Positions 52,601 to 62,400 of a stretch of 64,000 nt of DNA are shown here, piece by piece. The DNA lies in the IMG/VR virus record IMGVR_UViG_3300027797_000019, positions 1 through 64,000 of that record; one strand, 5' to 3'. Source of the DNA: a virus. The position numbers and the translations under genes were made by a program. Numbering within the stretch: the first letter of the stretch is position 1; every line of letters starts with the position of its first letter. The notes below the pieces were generated by a model. That model was not told the origin of the DNA and did not search any database. It saw nothing but the letters and a program-made list of their open reading frames with translations.

Positions 52601-52778
52601 TGAAGATGCTGCTAAGCAAGCTGGTAATGCAGCTGCACGTGCAGTACAAATGCGATTGAATAACCAAAATATGGGTATTGGTACTAATGGTTCAATGATG
52701 TATCCAGGAGCAGGAATGAATCAACAACAAGTGTTGTGGAACATGCTCAACGGTATGCAAGACCCCAATAATCCGTAA
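49659..52778 (+). CDS. Giant Gly-rich virion protein with EF-hand-like loop, 1039 aa
   Basis: The N-terminal part has EAEGGETIVGDLNNDGYLEHFKISGKRHSKGGVPLNVPGG. DLNNDGYLE fits a calcium-binding EF-hand or dockerin-like loop, and the KGGVP block recurs in structural proteins of such phages. Gly-Gly motifs (KKGGYTP, EKGGLIP, AEGGPG) are shared with the preceding protein. A helical, Ala/Gln-rich C-terminal third (about residues 760-1000) looks like a coiled bundle. Candidate tail-stored cargo protein. Confidence 0.65.
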   Translation: MKVRITKKPGSTGDQRNYGLVRGSAFDSFESKDNTPISDTMGAVPRNQANIEAEGGETIVGDLNNDGYLEHFKISGKRHSKGGVPLNVPGGSFIFSDTPKLAIKDQEVLARFGKTFKKGGYTPAELAKQYDINKFIQLMKDDNSDAITKRTAGDMVKKNSQKLAELALVQESMKGFPSGVPSIAAPLMGAELGQAKYGGRLPKMELAGDPIYNKTTPMYINGQMYYWKETVDKPGWGTGDTVVLYNPQTGKELKMDKDRYETLSKKEFLPTYDNVYGKGLPDRIRGVKYLNWGLTPEDAKNINGNNQRVLTDGARRVYQAGQRFSTDGQNYFEIVDPFAYTEGWGESSYYGPGMGTYNVQEKSGPAVVVRPLKVTYDNQGKPVYTRNDAAPLSYMTDGTILDAQQNNKFTFVGGTPVFSGNVVKGDASTVTGGLEGTIENKPTYTRTGKTFEKGGLIPVFAEGGPGDNKIYEVKDASGKILYEYRGVTYNSLDEAKAARTKNAPAGNSGKTEPKTGGTPTLPKELESVKDYVKWDNNVKKWRVTLPDGTSSEVRDKVANTLTNYGFKDVIQSGSKKITTSAKDYDYFYAGLRPQDFEGKMVSKFIGAEEAGKLDEIATRKKYFEILGITGLTDDQLKDPKALYNNKEFMEGKYYPAFQKVLPQDKFRKVMKNDTKWGLEHYDAIPDFGTPEKIPTPELVYWCLPSKEQGKDGTSGQSKKEEAPAGAVFYTSVAERDAACKNIPTTTTTQTKQTPKNWWSQDIGKFAVGLTDKVTEFDPVLYQVPIVEEDYVLLDPARQIAARQEQLNKGIDLVENTSDGQVARANVMGYSGQAAEDMANVISQYEQGNVGIVNNALARNAQGMRQGMLENAKLRSAYNDALAVKGQAAENERRQIKYRNLANWMEGVTNAQKTNEWLPILTPSYRVNALDGSINYAEGYDPRSMYTGAIVGTNPGLYDPSQIASSVATAYDEGYRANISKGEDAAKQAGNAAARAVQMRLNNQNMGIGTNGSMMYPGAGMNQQQVLWNMLNGMQDPNNP

Positions 52779-52800
52779 TTACACATAAAAGAAACTAATA

Positions 52801-55416
52801 ATGGCGACATACTTACCTAATGTACAAGCTGTATTTCCGGAGAGACCATCGTTCACTCCGGACTTCTCTTTTTTAACAAGGGTATTGACTACACAGCAGC
52901 AGCGCTATGACGCTAATTTTATGCGTGTAAAAAACTTGTACAATTCTCAGTTTAGTAAAGCTCTCTCAAATTCTGACAACATTGAATTTAGAAATTTGAT
53001 GTTAAAAAAGATGGATCAAGAGATTGCAAGTATCTCCAATCTTGATTTAGCACTTCCTCAGAATGTTTCTTCTGCAATGACTGTTTTTAATCCATTGCTG
53101 CAAGATAATGATTTACAAGCTGATTTAGTAAAGACACAACGTGCACAACAAGCTTATCAACAATATCAGCAGTATTCTCAAAGTACAGATCCTGATATTC
53201 GTGCACAAGCAAATCCTGCAGCAATGCAGTATATTCAGATTGGTTTGGAAGAACTGCAAAATGCAAAGCGAGGTGATGGTTCAATTCAAGCCGCACAGGT
53301 ACGTGATTTTGTCCCTTTTGAAGATTACATAAAATACTTAGATGAAGCTGCTAATAAAGAAAAGCTTTCGATAAAATACACCGCACAAAAAGGTTATTAT
53401 CTTGTAGATATTGAGAATGGTAAAGAAGCTATTATGCCTTTTAGTAGCTGGGCGTTAGGTCATCTTGGGAACAGATTTGATAGACAATTTGCAGTTATTG
53501 CTGAAGTAGAAAAACATAATGGTGTAAAAGCTTTTATGCAGCAAGGATTAAGTTATCAGGATGCATTGAAAGCATATGCAAAACAAGTGCAACCTAAGTT
53601 AGTTGAAACCTTTGTAAATGCTGCCGCAAATAGTACAGACAGACTTACTGAATTAGATGCTAAAATTAAATTCTTTAAGGATACTTATGGGGATAATGTA
53701 CCTGAGCAATTTAAAGATCGCTATAATCAATTGCTTGAAGCAAAAAAAGCAATGGATTCTGAAGCAACTACTAATATGAATCAAGCTGCAGATATTGCAA
53801 ATGCTGATGATATTAGATTGTCCAATGCTGTGGTTAACTATTTGTTTGGTTCTAAAAAACAAGAAGCTGCTGTTCAGTGGGGTACAAATAAAGCTATGGC
53901 AACACAGTCTATGACATATAAGCCCGATGATGTAAAGCTAAAGTTTGCTCAAATGTCGCATGACAGAAGTATGAAACTTTTAGATCACCAATTATCTAAA
54001 GAGCGTGATTATTTGAAGTTTACTTATGACTATAAACTAGCTGAAGCTAAAGGTGATATTATACCAGCAGAGGTACCTATGGGTAGAAATACAGACATTG
54101 AATCTGTAAGTGCTTTAACAGCTGCTGCTACTTTGAATAATAATGGTGTACAACAAATGGCATCTTATCTTGTAGATGCAAATGCGGGTTTGTTAAACTT
54201 TGTTGCTGGTTCTGAAAAAGGTGCTATGTATAGTTCACTGGTTAGTAAAATGTCAATGCATGCAAAGGGGAGTCAAATTCAGTATTCTGCCGATGAACTT
54301 AAAACATTAAGGGACCTGACTAGCGCTATGGGTGTTTCTTTTTATACACCTGACAGTCCACAAAAAGCCGGATTGATGATTTCTAATATTTCTACAGGTG
54401 TTTATAAAAAAGTAACATTGTCAAGCGGTGCAATTAATGAAGAAGCTGGGGGTATTAAACATACAAGAGAGGCAATTAAAAATGCATCAGCTTTAGTTCG
54501 TGCTTTAAATAATTCATGGAAAGAAACTACACAAGCGCAAGATGATTATCAAGCAGCACTTAGATTAGAAGTTCTTTCTGGAAACACTGTTAAACCAGAA
54601 TACAGAGATAAAATAAGTGTTATAGGTAATGATAGAAACGGTCGACCCATTTTGAGTGTAAATGCTCAGTTTGAGAAAGCTGTTGAAATGAAAATTTCAG
54701 GGACACTTCCTCAACGATATCAGAATGTTACTACTACAAGTGGTGATTTGACTCAATTCAATAGACTTAACGGTGCTCAAGTTAGTCAGCTTTTTAACGT
54801 GAATACTGCTTCAAAAATTGTTATTGACGGTAAAGATGTTACTTCAGATTATAAAAAAGGTGAAGCTGATTTTAATGAAGCTATTCGTGGTATAAATGCA
54901 AATGATTTAGCTGAGTTATATGGTAATAATGCAGAATTTGCATTTAATCCTAACTCAAAAACAGTTGATATAACATTTAGAATTTCACCTACATCAAAAT
55001 CTGCAACAGGTGTTAATTATAAAAAAGATGGGTTTGCGGGTAATGAAGTAAAGATTACTGTTCCTTATTCACAAATAGGTAGAATTATACCTGGTGCGAT
55101 AGATAACATTCAAATGAATAGTTATGATCCACAATCTCTTATGAATTTGGATTTATTTGCAACACAACCTTTTAGTGTTGTAAATTTCCCTTCATATATG
55201 GAAAGTGCAGGATTTAAAGGTACAATTAGTGGTCAAGTAACTGGTGATGGTGCATATGCTTTAATTATTCAAGGAACAAAACGAATAGGTGGAAAAGATG
55301 TTTCATTCAAATATCCTGTTACTCAAAACATTGCTCCTGGTGATGTTAATGCGCTTAATGCTGTTGAAACAATCCTTGAACAAGAATTTCAAAAATACCT
55401 AGACCAAAGTAATTAA
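52801..55416 (+). CDS. Virion cargo-like protein, 871 aa
   Basis: A mostly helical N-terminal half, Gln-rich (TTQQQRYDANFMRVKNLYNSQF, then QAYQQYQQYSQ), is followed by a beta-rich C-terminal 300 residues. No enzyme motif is visible. Being sandwiched between giant cargo-type genes with a 2-base gap to the next start points to a co-assembled virion protein. Confidence 0.65.
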   Translation: MATYLPNVQAVFPERPSFTPDFSFLTRVLTTQQQRYDANFMRVKNLYNSQFSKALSNSDNIEFRNLMLKKMDQEIASISNLDLALPQNVSSAMTVFNPLLQDNDLQADLVKTQRAQQAYQQYQQYSQSTDPDIRAQANPAAMQYIQIGLEELQNAKRGDGSIQAAQVRDFVPFEDYIKYLDEAANKEKLSIKYTAQKGYYLVDIENGKEAIMPFSSWALGHLGNRFDRQFAVIAEVEKHNGVKAFMQQGLSYQDALKAYAKQVQPKLVETFVNAAANSTDRLTELDAKIKFFKDTYGDNVPEQFKDRYNQLLEAKKAMDSEATTNMNQAADIANADDIRLSNAVVNYLFGSKKQEAAVQWGTNKAMATQSMTYKPDDVKLKFAQMSHDRSMKLLDHQLSKERDYLKFTYDYKLAEAKGDIIPAEVPMGRNTDIESVSALTAAATLNNNGVQQMASYLVDANAGLLNFVAGSEKGAMYSSLVSKMSMHAKGSQIQYSADELKTLRDLTSAMGVSFYTPDSPQKAGLMISNISTGVYKKVTLSSGAINEEAGGIKHTREAIKNASALVRALNNSWKETTQAQDDYQAALRLEVLSGNTVKPEYRDKISVIGNDRNGRPILSVNAQFEKAVEMKISGTLPQRYQNVTTTSGDLTQFNRLNGAQVSQLFNVNTASKIVIDGKDVTSDYKKGEADFNEAIRGINANDLAELYGNNAEFAFNPNSKTVDITFRISPTSKSATGVNYKKDGFAGNEVKITVPYSQIGRIIPGAIDNIQMNSYDPQSLMNLDLFATQPFSVVNFPSYMESAGFKGTISGQVTGDGAYALIIQGTKRIGGKDVSFKYPVTQNIAPGDVNALNAVETILEQEFQKYLDQSN

Positions 55417-55418
55417 TA

Positions 55419-58400
55419 ATGGCGGAGTTTGAGAATAACCCTTTTGATTCAGTATTTGGATCTGCTGCAACAGATGTATATCAGGACAGACCTAAACTTC
55501 CTGATAATCCATTTCAAACAGCGGTCAATGCTGTAAATACTGGAGGATACGGTGCACAATATTTTCCCGAATCTTCAGTTGCACCTTTTCGTGCACAAGA
55601 TTTTTTTCAAGCTCAAGGTTTTGATCCTGCTAATTATTCGCAGAACTACGCAGGTTATGCTGCAGCAGAAACTTGGGGTAGTACGTTTGGAAAAGCTTTT
55701 GATGATTTTGGTTATAAGTTTGGTAATTCTTTTGTAGAAGGTGCTTATAGTACAGGTAGACTACTTCGTTCAATTTTTACTTTAGGATCTTACGGTATTA
55801 ATAAAGATGAAGATGATTTGCTAAAACAATATTATGCTGATCAGGAAAATGAGTTAAAGAATACAATATTTATGACTCCTGAAGAGCAGGAAAGTTTTTT
55901 TAACAAAAAGTTTGTCAAAGATTTTATTGGTAATGCTGGTTATACACTAGGTACACTAGCTGAAATTGCTGCTGAAACAGCTTTAACTTTTGGCGTTGGT
56001 GCTGCAGTTTCAGCAGGACTTAAAGGTGTAGGATTAACTGCAAGAGCAGCTACATTGGGAGCTGGTGCAATATCAGCCGAAAGTGCAGCTGCAGGGTTAA
56101 GTGCATCAACTAAAGTCTTGGAAGGTGCAGCTGCCGCAGGAAGAGCTGCCGTTGACGATGTTGCAAAAGCGGGTATGACTCATGCAGAAGCTGCTGCTAA
56201 TCTAAGCACCATGGGTCGTGTTGGAGAGTTTGGTAATAGAGTTGTAAATGAGACTTTCAGAGCAGTCGGAATGAACTTTGCTGACATTGCAAAAGCTCAA
56301 GGTCTGTATAATAAGATTTGGGCTGCTGGTGAAAACTTTATTCCTGTAGCAGGTAATTTAATGCGGACTGGTAAAGAACTAGCAATTGCTGGTGCAAATG
56401 GTGCAGACATGTTAAAACTAGCAGGTGTTGGTTTTAATGGTTTTAGAAGAAGTTTAAATGAAATGACTCTTGCTACTTCTGAGTCAGCATTTGAAAGTGC
56501 TAATGCTTATGGTGATACATATACAGCATTGCATAATCAGTTTAGAGAACAATATGACAGAGTTCCTACAGAATTAGAAGAAAAGGCTATTAGAGAAACA
56601 GCAATGAATGTTGGCGGAAGCGTGTTTGATATAAACATGGGTATTCTGCTAACAATGAATAAAATACAGTTTGGTAACTTGTTTAGTCGATTTGGACCTA
56701 CTAACAAGTTCATGCGTGAGATGGTAGTTAATAACGCTGAAGATAGAGTACTTGCAAGAGCTGTTGCAAATGACGTAAAAACTAAATTTTACAAACAAGG
56801 TTTTTTAGGAACGTTTGGGAATCTTGGTGAAATTGCAGAAGACTTTGGTAAAAAAAGAGCTACTTGGGAAGCTACCAAATCACTTGGTAGAGGTATGGGT
56901 AAGTTTGAACTTACGGAAGGTGTGCAAGAATTACTCCAAGAAGGTAGTGCTGTAGGTGTAAAAGACTATTATGAGTCTATTTACAACGGTAACCCAATGT
57001 CTTTAGAAGAGTCTATAACTAGAGGTGCTCGATCTCAAGCAAACCAGGAAGGTTTTAAGACATTCTTAATGGGTGCTTTGACAGGAAGACTTGTTGCTCC
57101 AGTTACATATGTAGGTGGTAAAGCCAGTGAATATGGTTATGCTGCTGTGCAGGGTAATCTTGAATCAATGAAAGTTCAAGATCAAAAAGTAACTGACGCT
57201 GTTAACCAGCTTAATTTATTTTTTGACAATAAGCGTAACGGTACACAGCACTATGTAAGAAATGCGAGAGAACAAGCAGTAGCTTCTGAAAACATCACAG
57301 AAGCTGCAACAACGGGTAACGTATATGAATTTAATAATGCTAAAGAAGATGCGTTGGTTTCAGCTGTAAGAGCTGCAATGATGACTAATACAACTGATGC
57401 TTTTGTTTCAGCACTACGCCAAACTGGTGAACAATTTTCAGAAGCAGAGTTTAAAGAAGCGTATGGTGTTGATGTAAATGAAACCGGGTATAACTCTGTT
57501 AAAGAGTTTACCAATAAGATTGCTGATGACATTAATACTTATACAGATACATATAAAAGTTTAGTAAGAAAATATGGACCATTAGTAGATCCTCAAATAT
57601 TTCCTAAAGACAGTAAGGATTTTCGCAGAGCTATGTACTTACAAAATGCTTTGTATGGTGCAATAGATGTTGTTGCAGTAAATAGTATCAAAGGCAAACA
57701 AGCTGGCGAAAGAAGTAGAACATTAGCAAATGAGCTTAGATCTATTAGTGAAATTGCAAATAGTGCTGATTACGCTCTACGTATTTTAAGTAATCCTAGA
57801 AATCTAGAAAGTGAATTAGGTATTGCTCAAAGTGAGCTTGCGAGTTTACAGGCAAGCTATGAACAAACACAAGATCCTGCTTTAAAGCAAGCTATTGATA
57901 ACAAAGTTGAAGAGCTTGAATTACTCAATAGTTGGAAACAGTTTTGGTTATTTGAAAATACAATTGAACAACAAGAGCTTGAAGGTCAAGAAGAATTGAG
58001 TGGTGATGAGCGTGAAAAAAATAAAAAACTCCCTAAAGATTTACAGTATACATTTATTGGTACAGCAAACAAAAAAGCATACCAAGATGGTACTCTGACT
58101 AAAGAAGAATTTGATACTCTGATTAAAAATGACACTGTTCAACAGTTATTCAAAAAGATTGTCAATCTTAAAAATAAACAAGCGGGTCTAGATACAAGAG
58201 TATCGGATGAGACAATTAGACAAAGCATTGACAAATTAGTCGACTACATTCGTCTGGATAAAAATGCTAAAGACTACATTAATGCTGTTGATATTCTCCT
58301 AGACCCTAAGAATTTTAGAAAAGCACATTTACGTTTTGCTGATGGTGAATTTAAAGCTCGTATTTCTGATGCCCTTACATGGTTAGAAAATGAGCTGGTA

Positions 58401-59456
58401 TTGAGTATTACCAGAAGAGAAATATCAGAAAGATTTTCAGGTCAAGCGCAAATTAATCCTGTAGAATTCATCGAGTTTTACATGGACAATTTTGAAAAAG
58501 TAAGTAAAGAGGTTAAAGATTTTGTAAAGAGTCAAGATTCTTATAAGAAAATATTTGCTGTATACATTTCAGCTAATCGTGGTGTTGAAGAGCAAGAGTA
58601 TGTTCAGGAAGAGCTTACAAAACTTATAGATGCTATTAAAGAAAAGTATAACATAGATAAGGAAAAAGCACCGAATGTAGCTGAAAATCAAGACAATACA
58701 ACGCAACCGCCTTCTACGACTACTCCAGTTAACGATGACGAAGACGATCCTCAGGCTACGCCAGTTACAGCTGCTGATATTCAATCTGCAACAGGATTAG
58801 ACGAGGACGCTGCTACTGATGCTGAAGAACTTGTACCTGCTCAAACTATACCGAAGACAGCAGCAGAAGCTGATGATTTATCTATACTAGATGCATTTGA
58901 TAATGCTCTAACATCTGCACCTGTAGAAGATGCTGCTCAACCATCGGAAACAATTCCTGTGACAGATACTAAACCTGCAGAGCAACCAGAGCAGAAAAGC
59001 TCCGTAGAATTAGATTTATTTGTTGTAGATCTTGCTGCACAATCATTACCTAATGCATCTTGGGCAGTGCAAGCACAGTTTATTAATGATCTCAGAAAGA
59101 AGTTTGAGAATTATAATCGCAGAGCTAAGAAAAAATTAGCAGACATTGAAGAATATGTTCAAACAGTTTCTGGTAAGAAGGCGGTAAAAGATCTTATTTC
59201 AAATGCTGGGCAGTCACAAACTGAAATACAATTTGCAGAACCTGTAATTGAAACAAGAGACATATCAACACCAAATATTGATGTTGCAAATCTTACACAA
59301 GAGCAGGTTATAAACTTTGAAGATTTAAAAAATACTCATTCTGAACTTGTAGAGTTTAAACAAAAAGCTCTACAAAATAAGGAAAAAAGTGTTAACTTTG
59401 ATATAGAGAGAGACTTGGCTTCAGACATCAATGATGCGCTGACTTGTCTCTTGTAA
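55419..59456 (+). CDS. Giant virion protein with hydrophobic segment, 1345 aa
   Basis: Around residues 168-230 the chain is Ala/Gly-rich and hydrophobic (LGTLAEIAAETALTFGVGAAV onward), a possible membrane-inserting part. The middle is helical. Residues about 1090-1210 are acidic and Pro/Thr/Gln-rich, a disordered linker. A final helical domain precedes the stop, 20 bases from the next gene. The composition suits a protein unfolded for passage through the tail. Function beyond virion cargo is not established. Confidence 0.65.
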   Translation: MAEFENNPFDSVFGSAATDVYQDRPKLPDNPFQTAVNAVNTGGYGAQYFPESSVAPFRAQDFFQAQGFDPANYSQNYAGYAAAETWGSTFGKAFDDFGYKFGNSFVEGAYSTGRLLRSIFTLGSYGINKDEDDLLKQYYADQENELKNTIFMTPEEQESFFNKKFVKDFIGNAGYTLGTLAEIAAETALTFGVGAAVSAGLKGVGLTARAATLGAGAISAESAAAGLSASTKVLEGAAAAGRAAVDDVAKAGMTHAEAAANLSTMGRVGEFGNRVVNETFRAVGMNFADIAKAQGLYNKIWAAGENFIPVAGNLMRTGKELAIAGANGADMLKLAGVGFNGFRRSLNEMTLATSESAFESANAYGDTYTALHNQFREQYDRVPTELEEKAIRETAMNVGGSVFDINMGILLTMNKIQFGNLFSRFGPTNKFMREMVVNNAEDRVLARAVANDVKTKFYKQGFLGTFGNLGEIAEDFGKKRATWEATKSLGRGMGKFELTEGVQELLQEGSAVGVKDYYESIYNGNPMSLEESITRGARSQANQEGFKTFLMGALTGRLVAPVTYVGGKASEYGYAAVQGNLESMKVQDQKVTDAVNQLNLFFDNKRNGTQHYVRNAREQAVASENITEAATTGNVYEFNNAKEDALVSAVRAAMMTNTTDAFVSALRQTGEQFSEAEFKEAYGVDVNETGYNSVKEFTNKIADDINTYTDTYKSLVRKYGPLVDPQIFPKDSKDFRRAMYLQNALYGAIDVVAVNSIKGKQAGERSRTLANELRSISEIANSADYALRILSNPRNLESELGIAQSELASLQASYEQTQDPALKQAIDNKVEELELLNSWKQFWLFENTIEQQELEGQEELSGDEREKNKKLPKDLQYTFIGTANKKAYQDGTLTKEEFDTLIKNDTVQQLFKKIVNLKNKQAGLDTRVSDETIRQSIDKLVDYIRLDKNAKDYINAVDILLDPKNFRKAHLRFADGEFKARISDALTWLENELVLSITRREISERFSGQAQINPVEFIEFYMDNFEKVSKEVKDFVKSQDSYKKIFAVYISANRGVEEQEYVQEELTKLIDAIKEKYNIDKEKAPNVAENQDNTTQPPSTTTPVNDDEDDPQATPVTAADIQSATGLDEDAATDAEELVPAQTIPKTAAEADDLSILDAFDNALTSAPVEDAAQPSETIPVTDTKPAEQPEQKSSVELDLFVVDLAAQSLPNASWAVQAQFINDLRKKFENYNRRAKKKLADIEEYVQTVSGKKAVKDLISNAGQSQTEIQFAEPVIETRDISTPNIDVANLTQEQVINFEDLKNTHSELVEFKQKALQNKEKSVNFDIERDLASDINDALTCLL

Positions 59457-59476
59457 ATAAGCTAATCCGGTAAACT

Positions 59477-62400
59477 ATGACTAACTGTAAGGTAACACCT
59501 GCGGACTTCCTTCCTATTTTAAAGAAGCTGGTGCAGGCGGACCCACAGCGATATACTAACTTTGATAATGTAGCAAAAGCAGTAATCACTAATGGTTCCC
59601 TAACCCCCTTTAATAAAGCAACCGCTATTTATTCATTTGCAGAGCTATTTCAAGCTTTGCACGGACTTGATGTTTCCTTTTATGAATTAGGAAAAGCAAA
59701 CAATATTGTCGGATTAAAAAGTCTTATTGAATCAAACCCTGATAACTTTATTGATCAAGCATCTGAAATTTTTGGTGTAAAGTCTAAAGTATCCACAATC
59801 AAACCTGAAAAAATTATTGACTCAATTAAAAATCTTGAGTCATTAAAATCAATTACACAGGTACAGATTGATAATATTCTTAAAGATGTAAATGCGTTTC
59901 TATCATCAAATGATTATAAAAATCAGGATGATAGATTGCAGGATATTAATAAGTTTATGGATTTTCTTGAGAATACTATTAAACAGCTATCTCCGGAAAA
60001 TCAGACGTTTCTACTTAATAGAACTACAGCTGCACGTACAAAGCTGATAGGCAAATCACCTTATATTCGTTTACAGAATTTGTCAGAAGACTTGCAAACT
60101 TACATTGTAAGTCTGCCAGGTTTTATAGTAGTAGAAGCTGTAAAGCAAGATGGTCAATTTATCTCTTTGAGTGGTGAAGTAATTACGGATTATCTTTTTG
60201 CGCGTCCTGCTTTACCTACACCTAGCGAAACCTTTAACAGAGGTGAAACTATTTTCTATGACGTAAACATGCGCTCTGGTCTAAGAATCAGAGATATTAT
60301 TTTAGAAGGTCAGAAACCCGCATCAGAAGTTTTGGCATCAAAATCAAAAGAAGCAGTTAATTCTGCTTTTAAAGTTTTTGCAGTTAAGGTTGGTAACATT
60401 GCAGATAATCGCATATCACGAATATATTCAGAAGCTTCATCAAATCCTTCATTAGCAGGTTTGGCTAATCGGACTTATGAAACTTTTGAGAATGAAGCTC
60501 AGATTCAAAAGCTTGAAAAATCTGTTGGTTTTACTGAAGTTCTTACAGTTGCTAGACCTAAACAAGATCAAGGATTTATTTTAGTGGGTGTTGTAGAAGG
60601 TACGGGTGAAACCTTTGAAATATTTACTCTTAACAATTACAGTTTTGTTGACAATAACAACAACACAACTATTGTAGACTTCAGTAACGCTGAGCATCTT
60701 AAAAGAATACAAAACACCTCTGTAACGAATAGAAATGGTCAATACGCTAAACTGACTGATGCTGATATCAATGAGCTTAAAAAAGCTTATGAAATTTATA
60801 AGCAGTTTGAAAATCAAGTATTACCAGAAGTAGAACTTGGTGGAGCAGTTACAGATGTAACAAATATATTCAAAAATAGTTACAACCTATTCTCCTATGG
60901 TGCAGGTTCTGGTACATCTAGTCAATCTTTAGATGACTATGTAATGAATAATCCTGAGACAGCACCGACAGTTGATGTTGTAACATTAGACGAAAGAACA
61001 GGAATAGAAACTAATCGTAAAACCATACAAGTACCATTAGTCCTTTTTACAAATACGAATCGTTCTACTATTCAGGTTAATCCTGAAGATTTCAATATCG
61101 ACTCTACTAACTGGTCTTTTGAGTCACAATTAGGTAATAAAGAAATTATTGAGTTTAATGGAAAAGCGTATAGTTCTGTATCAGAATTTGCTGTAGACTA
61201 CCTCGGTAAGAATAGTCTTGGAAGATGGATTAATGCTATGAATTCCAGATCGATTCCTTATAATAAGAAATATCTATTGACAAAGACAGGATCTGGTTTA
61301 GTTACATCAAATCCTATCGCGTCTACAATGTTTAATAACGCAAAGTTTATAGGGTTATATGCAAGAATTGCTAGTCATTTTGATGTTGTAGCTGAGGCAT
61401 TAGCTACAGCTGAAGGATTAAGTGATGAGCAGATTAACGATTTGAACTTTGAATTCAATACCAAACAAATTCAAATTGATCCTCGCGGTAGTGTAGCTGT
61501 AAACATTAATGTCAGAAAGAGTAACGAGAATAAACCTATTCTGGTGTTTACTCTTAAACCTATGCAAAGAGTATACGGTGGTCTAATAAAGCCAATTAGT
61601 ATTGAGTTTCCAATTGATACGATTAAAGATGACATTAAAAGATTTAAGTCTAACAGTGTACTTGAAAAACTAAAAGGAAAGTACACATCTTTAAATATTC
61701 ACGATTTAAGCACACCAGAAGGTATTATCGATTTATACGCTGATTTAGCTAAACTTCAGGAAAGACATCCCGAAGACGCCGAACTTAAAAATTATAATTT
61801 ACGAGTTACTCAAAGTGTACAGCGTATTACTAAGAGTATCGTAGATTCAATGGTTGGTACATTTGAAGATGTAATTAATGCAGGTTCAGATGAACTTAAA
61901 TCTGCGTATGAAAAAAGTGGTTTAAAAAAGAACCCATTTTTGATTATTGCTCAAACTACACCTGGTTTACCGGGTGAAGGACCTATTTATTCATTACGTG
62001 TCAATGATGTCAAAGTTGGAAAATTCAATACAAAATTCTATCAAGTTCTTACAGCTAAACCAAGTAAAGTCGCTTTTGAAGCAGCTTACCAAAACTCTAC
62101 GTCGACTAAAATATCATCTACAAAAGAGTCAGGGATTGGGTCAACAAACACTCAAGCTAATCCTGCGATACAGAACAATGGGTTAGATATTCCAGTTGAA
62201 GACAGCATTCTTTCTGTTGAAGAAGACTTTTCTGATAATTATACTGAACCGTTTAGCGAAGAACGATTACAATCTGAAAAAGCATGGTTACAAGAAAATC
62301 TTAAGTCTGCTAAGCTAGAAGAAAAAGATTTGTCTGAACTTCTAGAAATAGTAGAAGCAAACGGAACCATATTGGGTATGTATAAGGATAGCGTGATCTA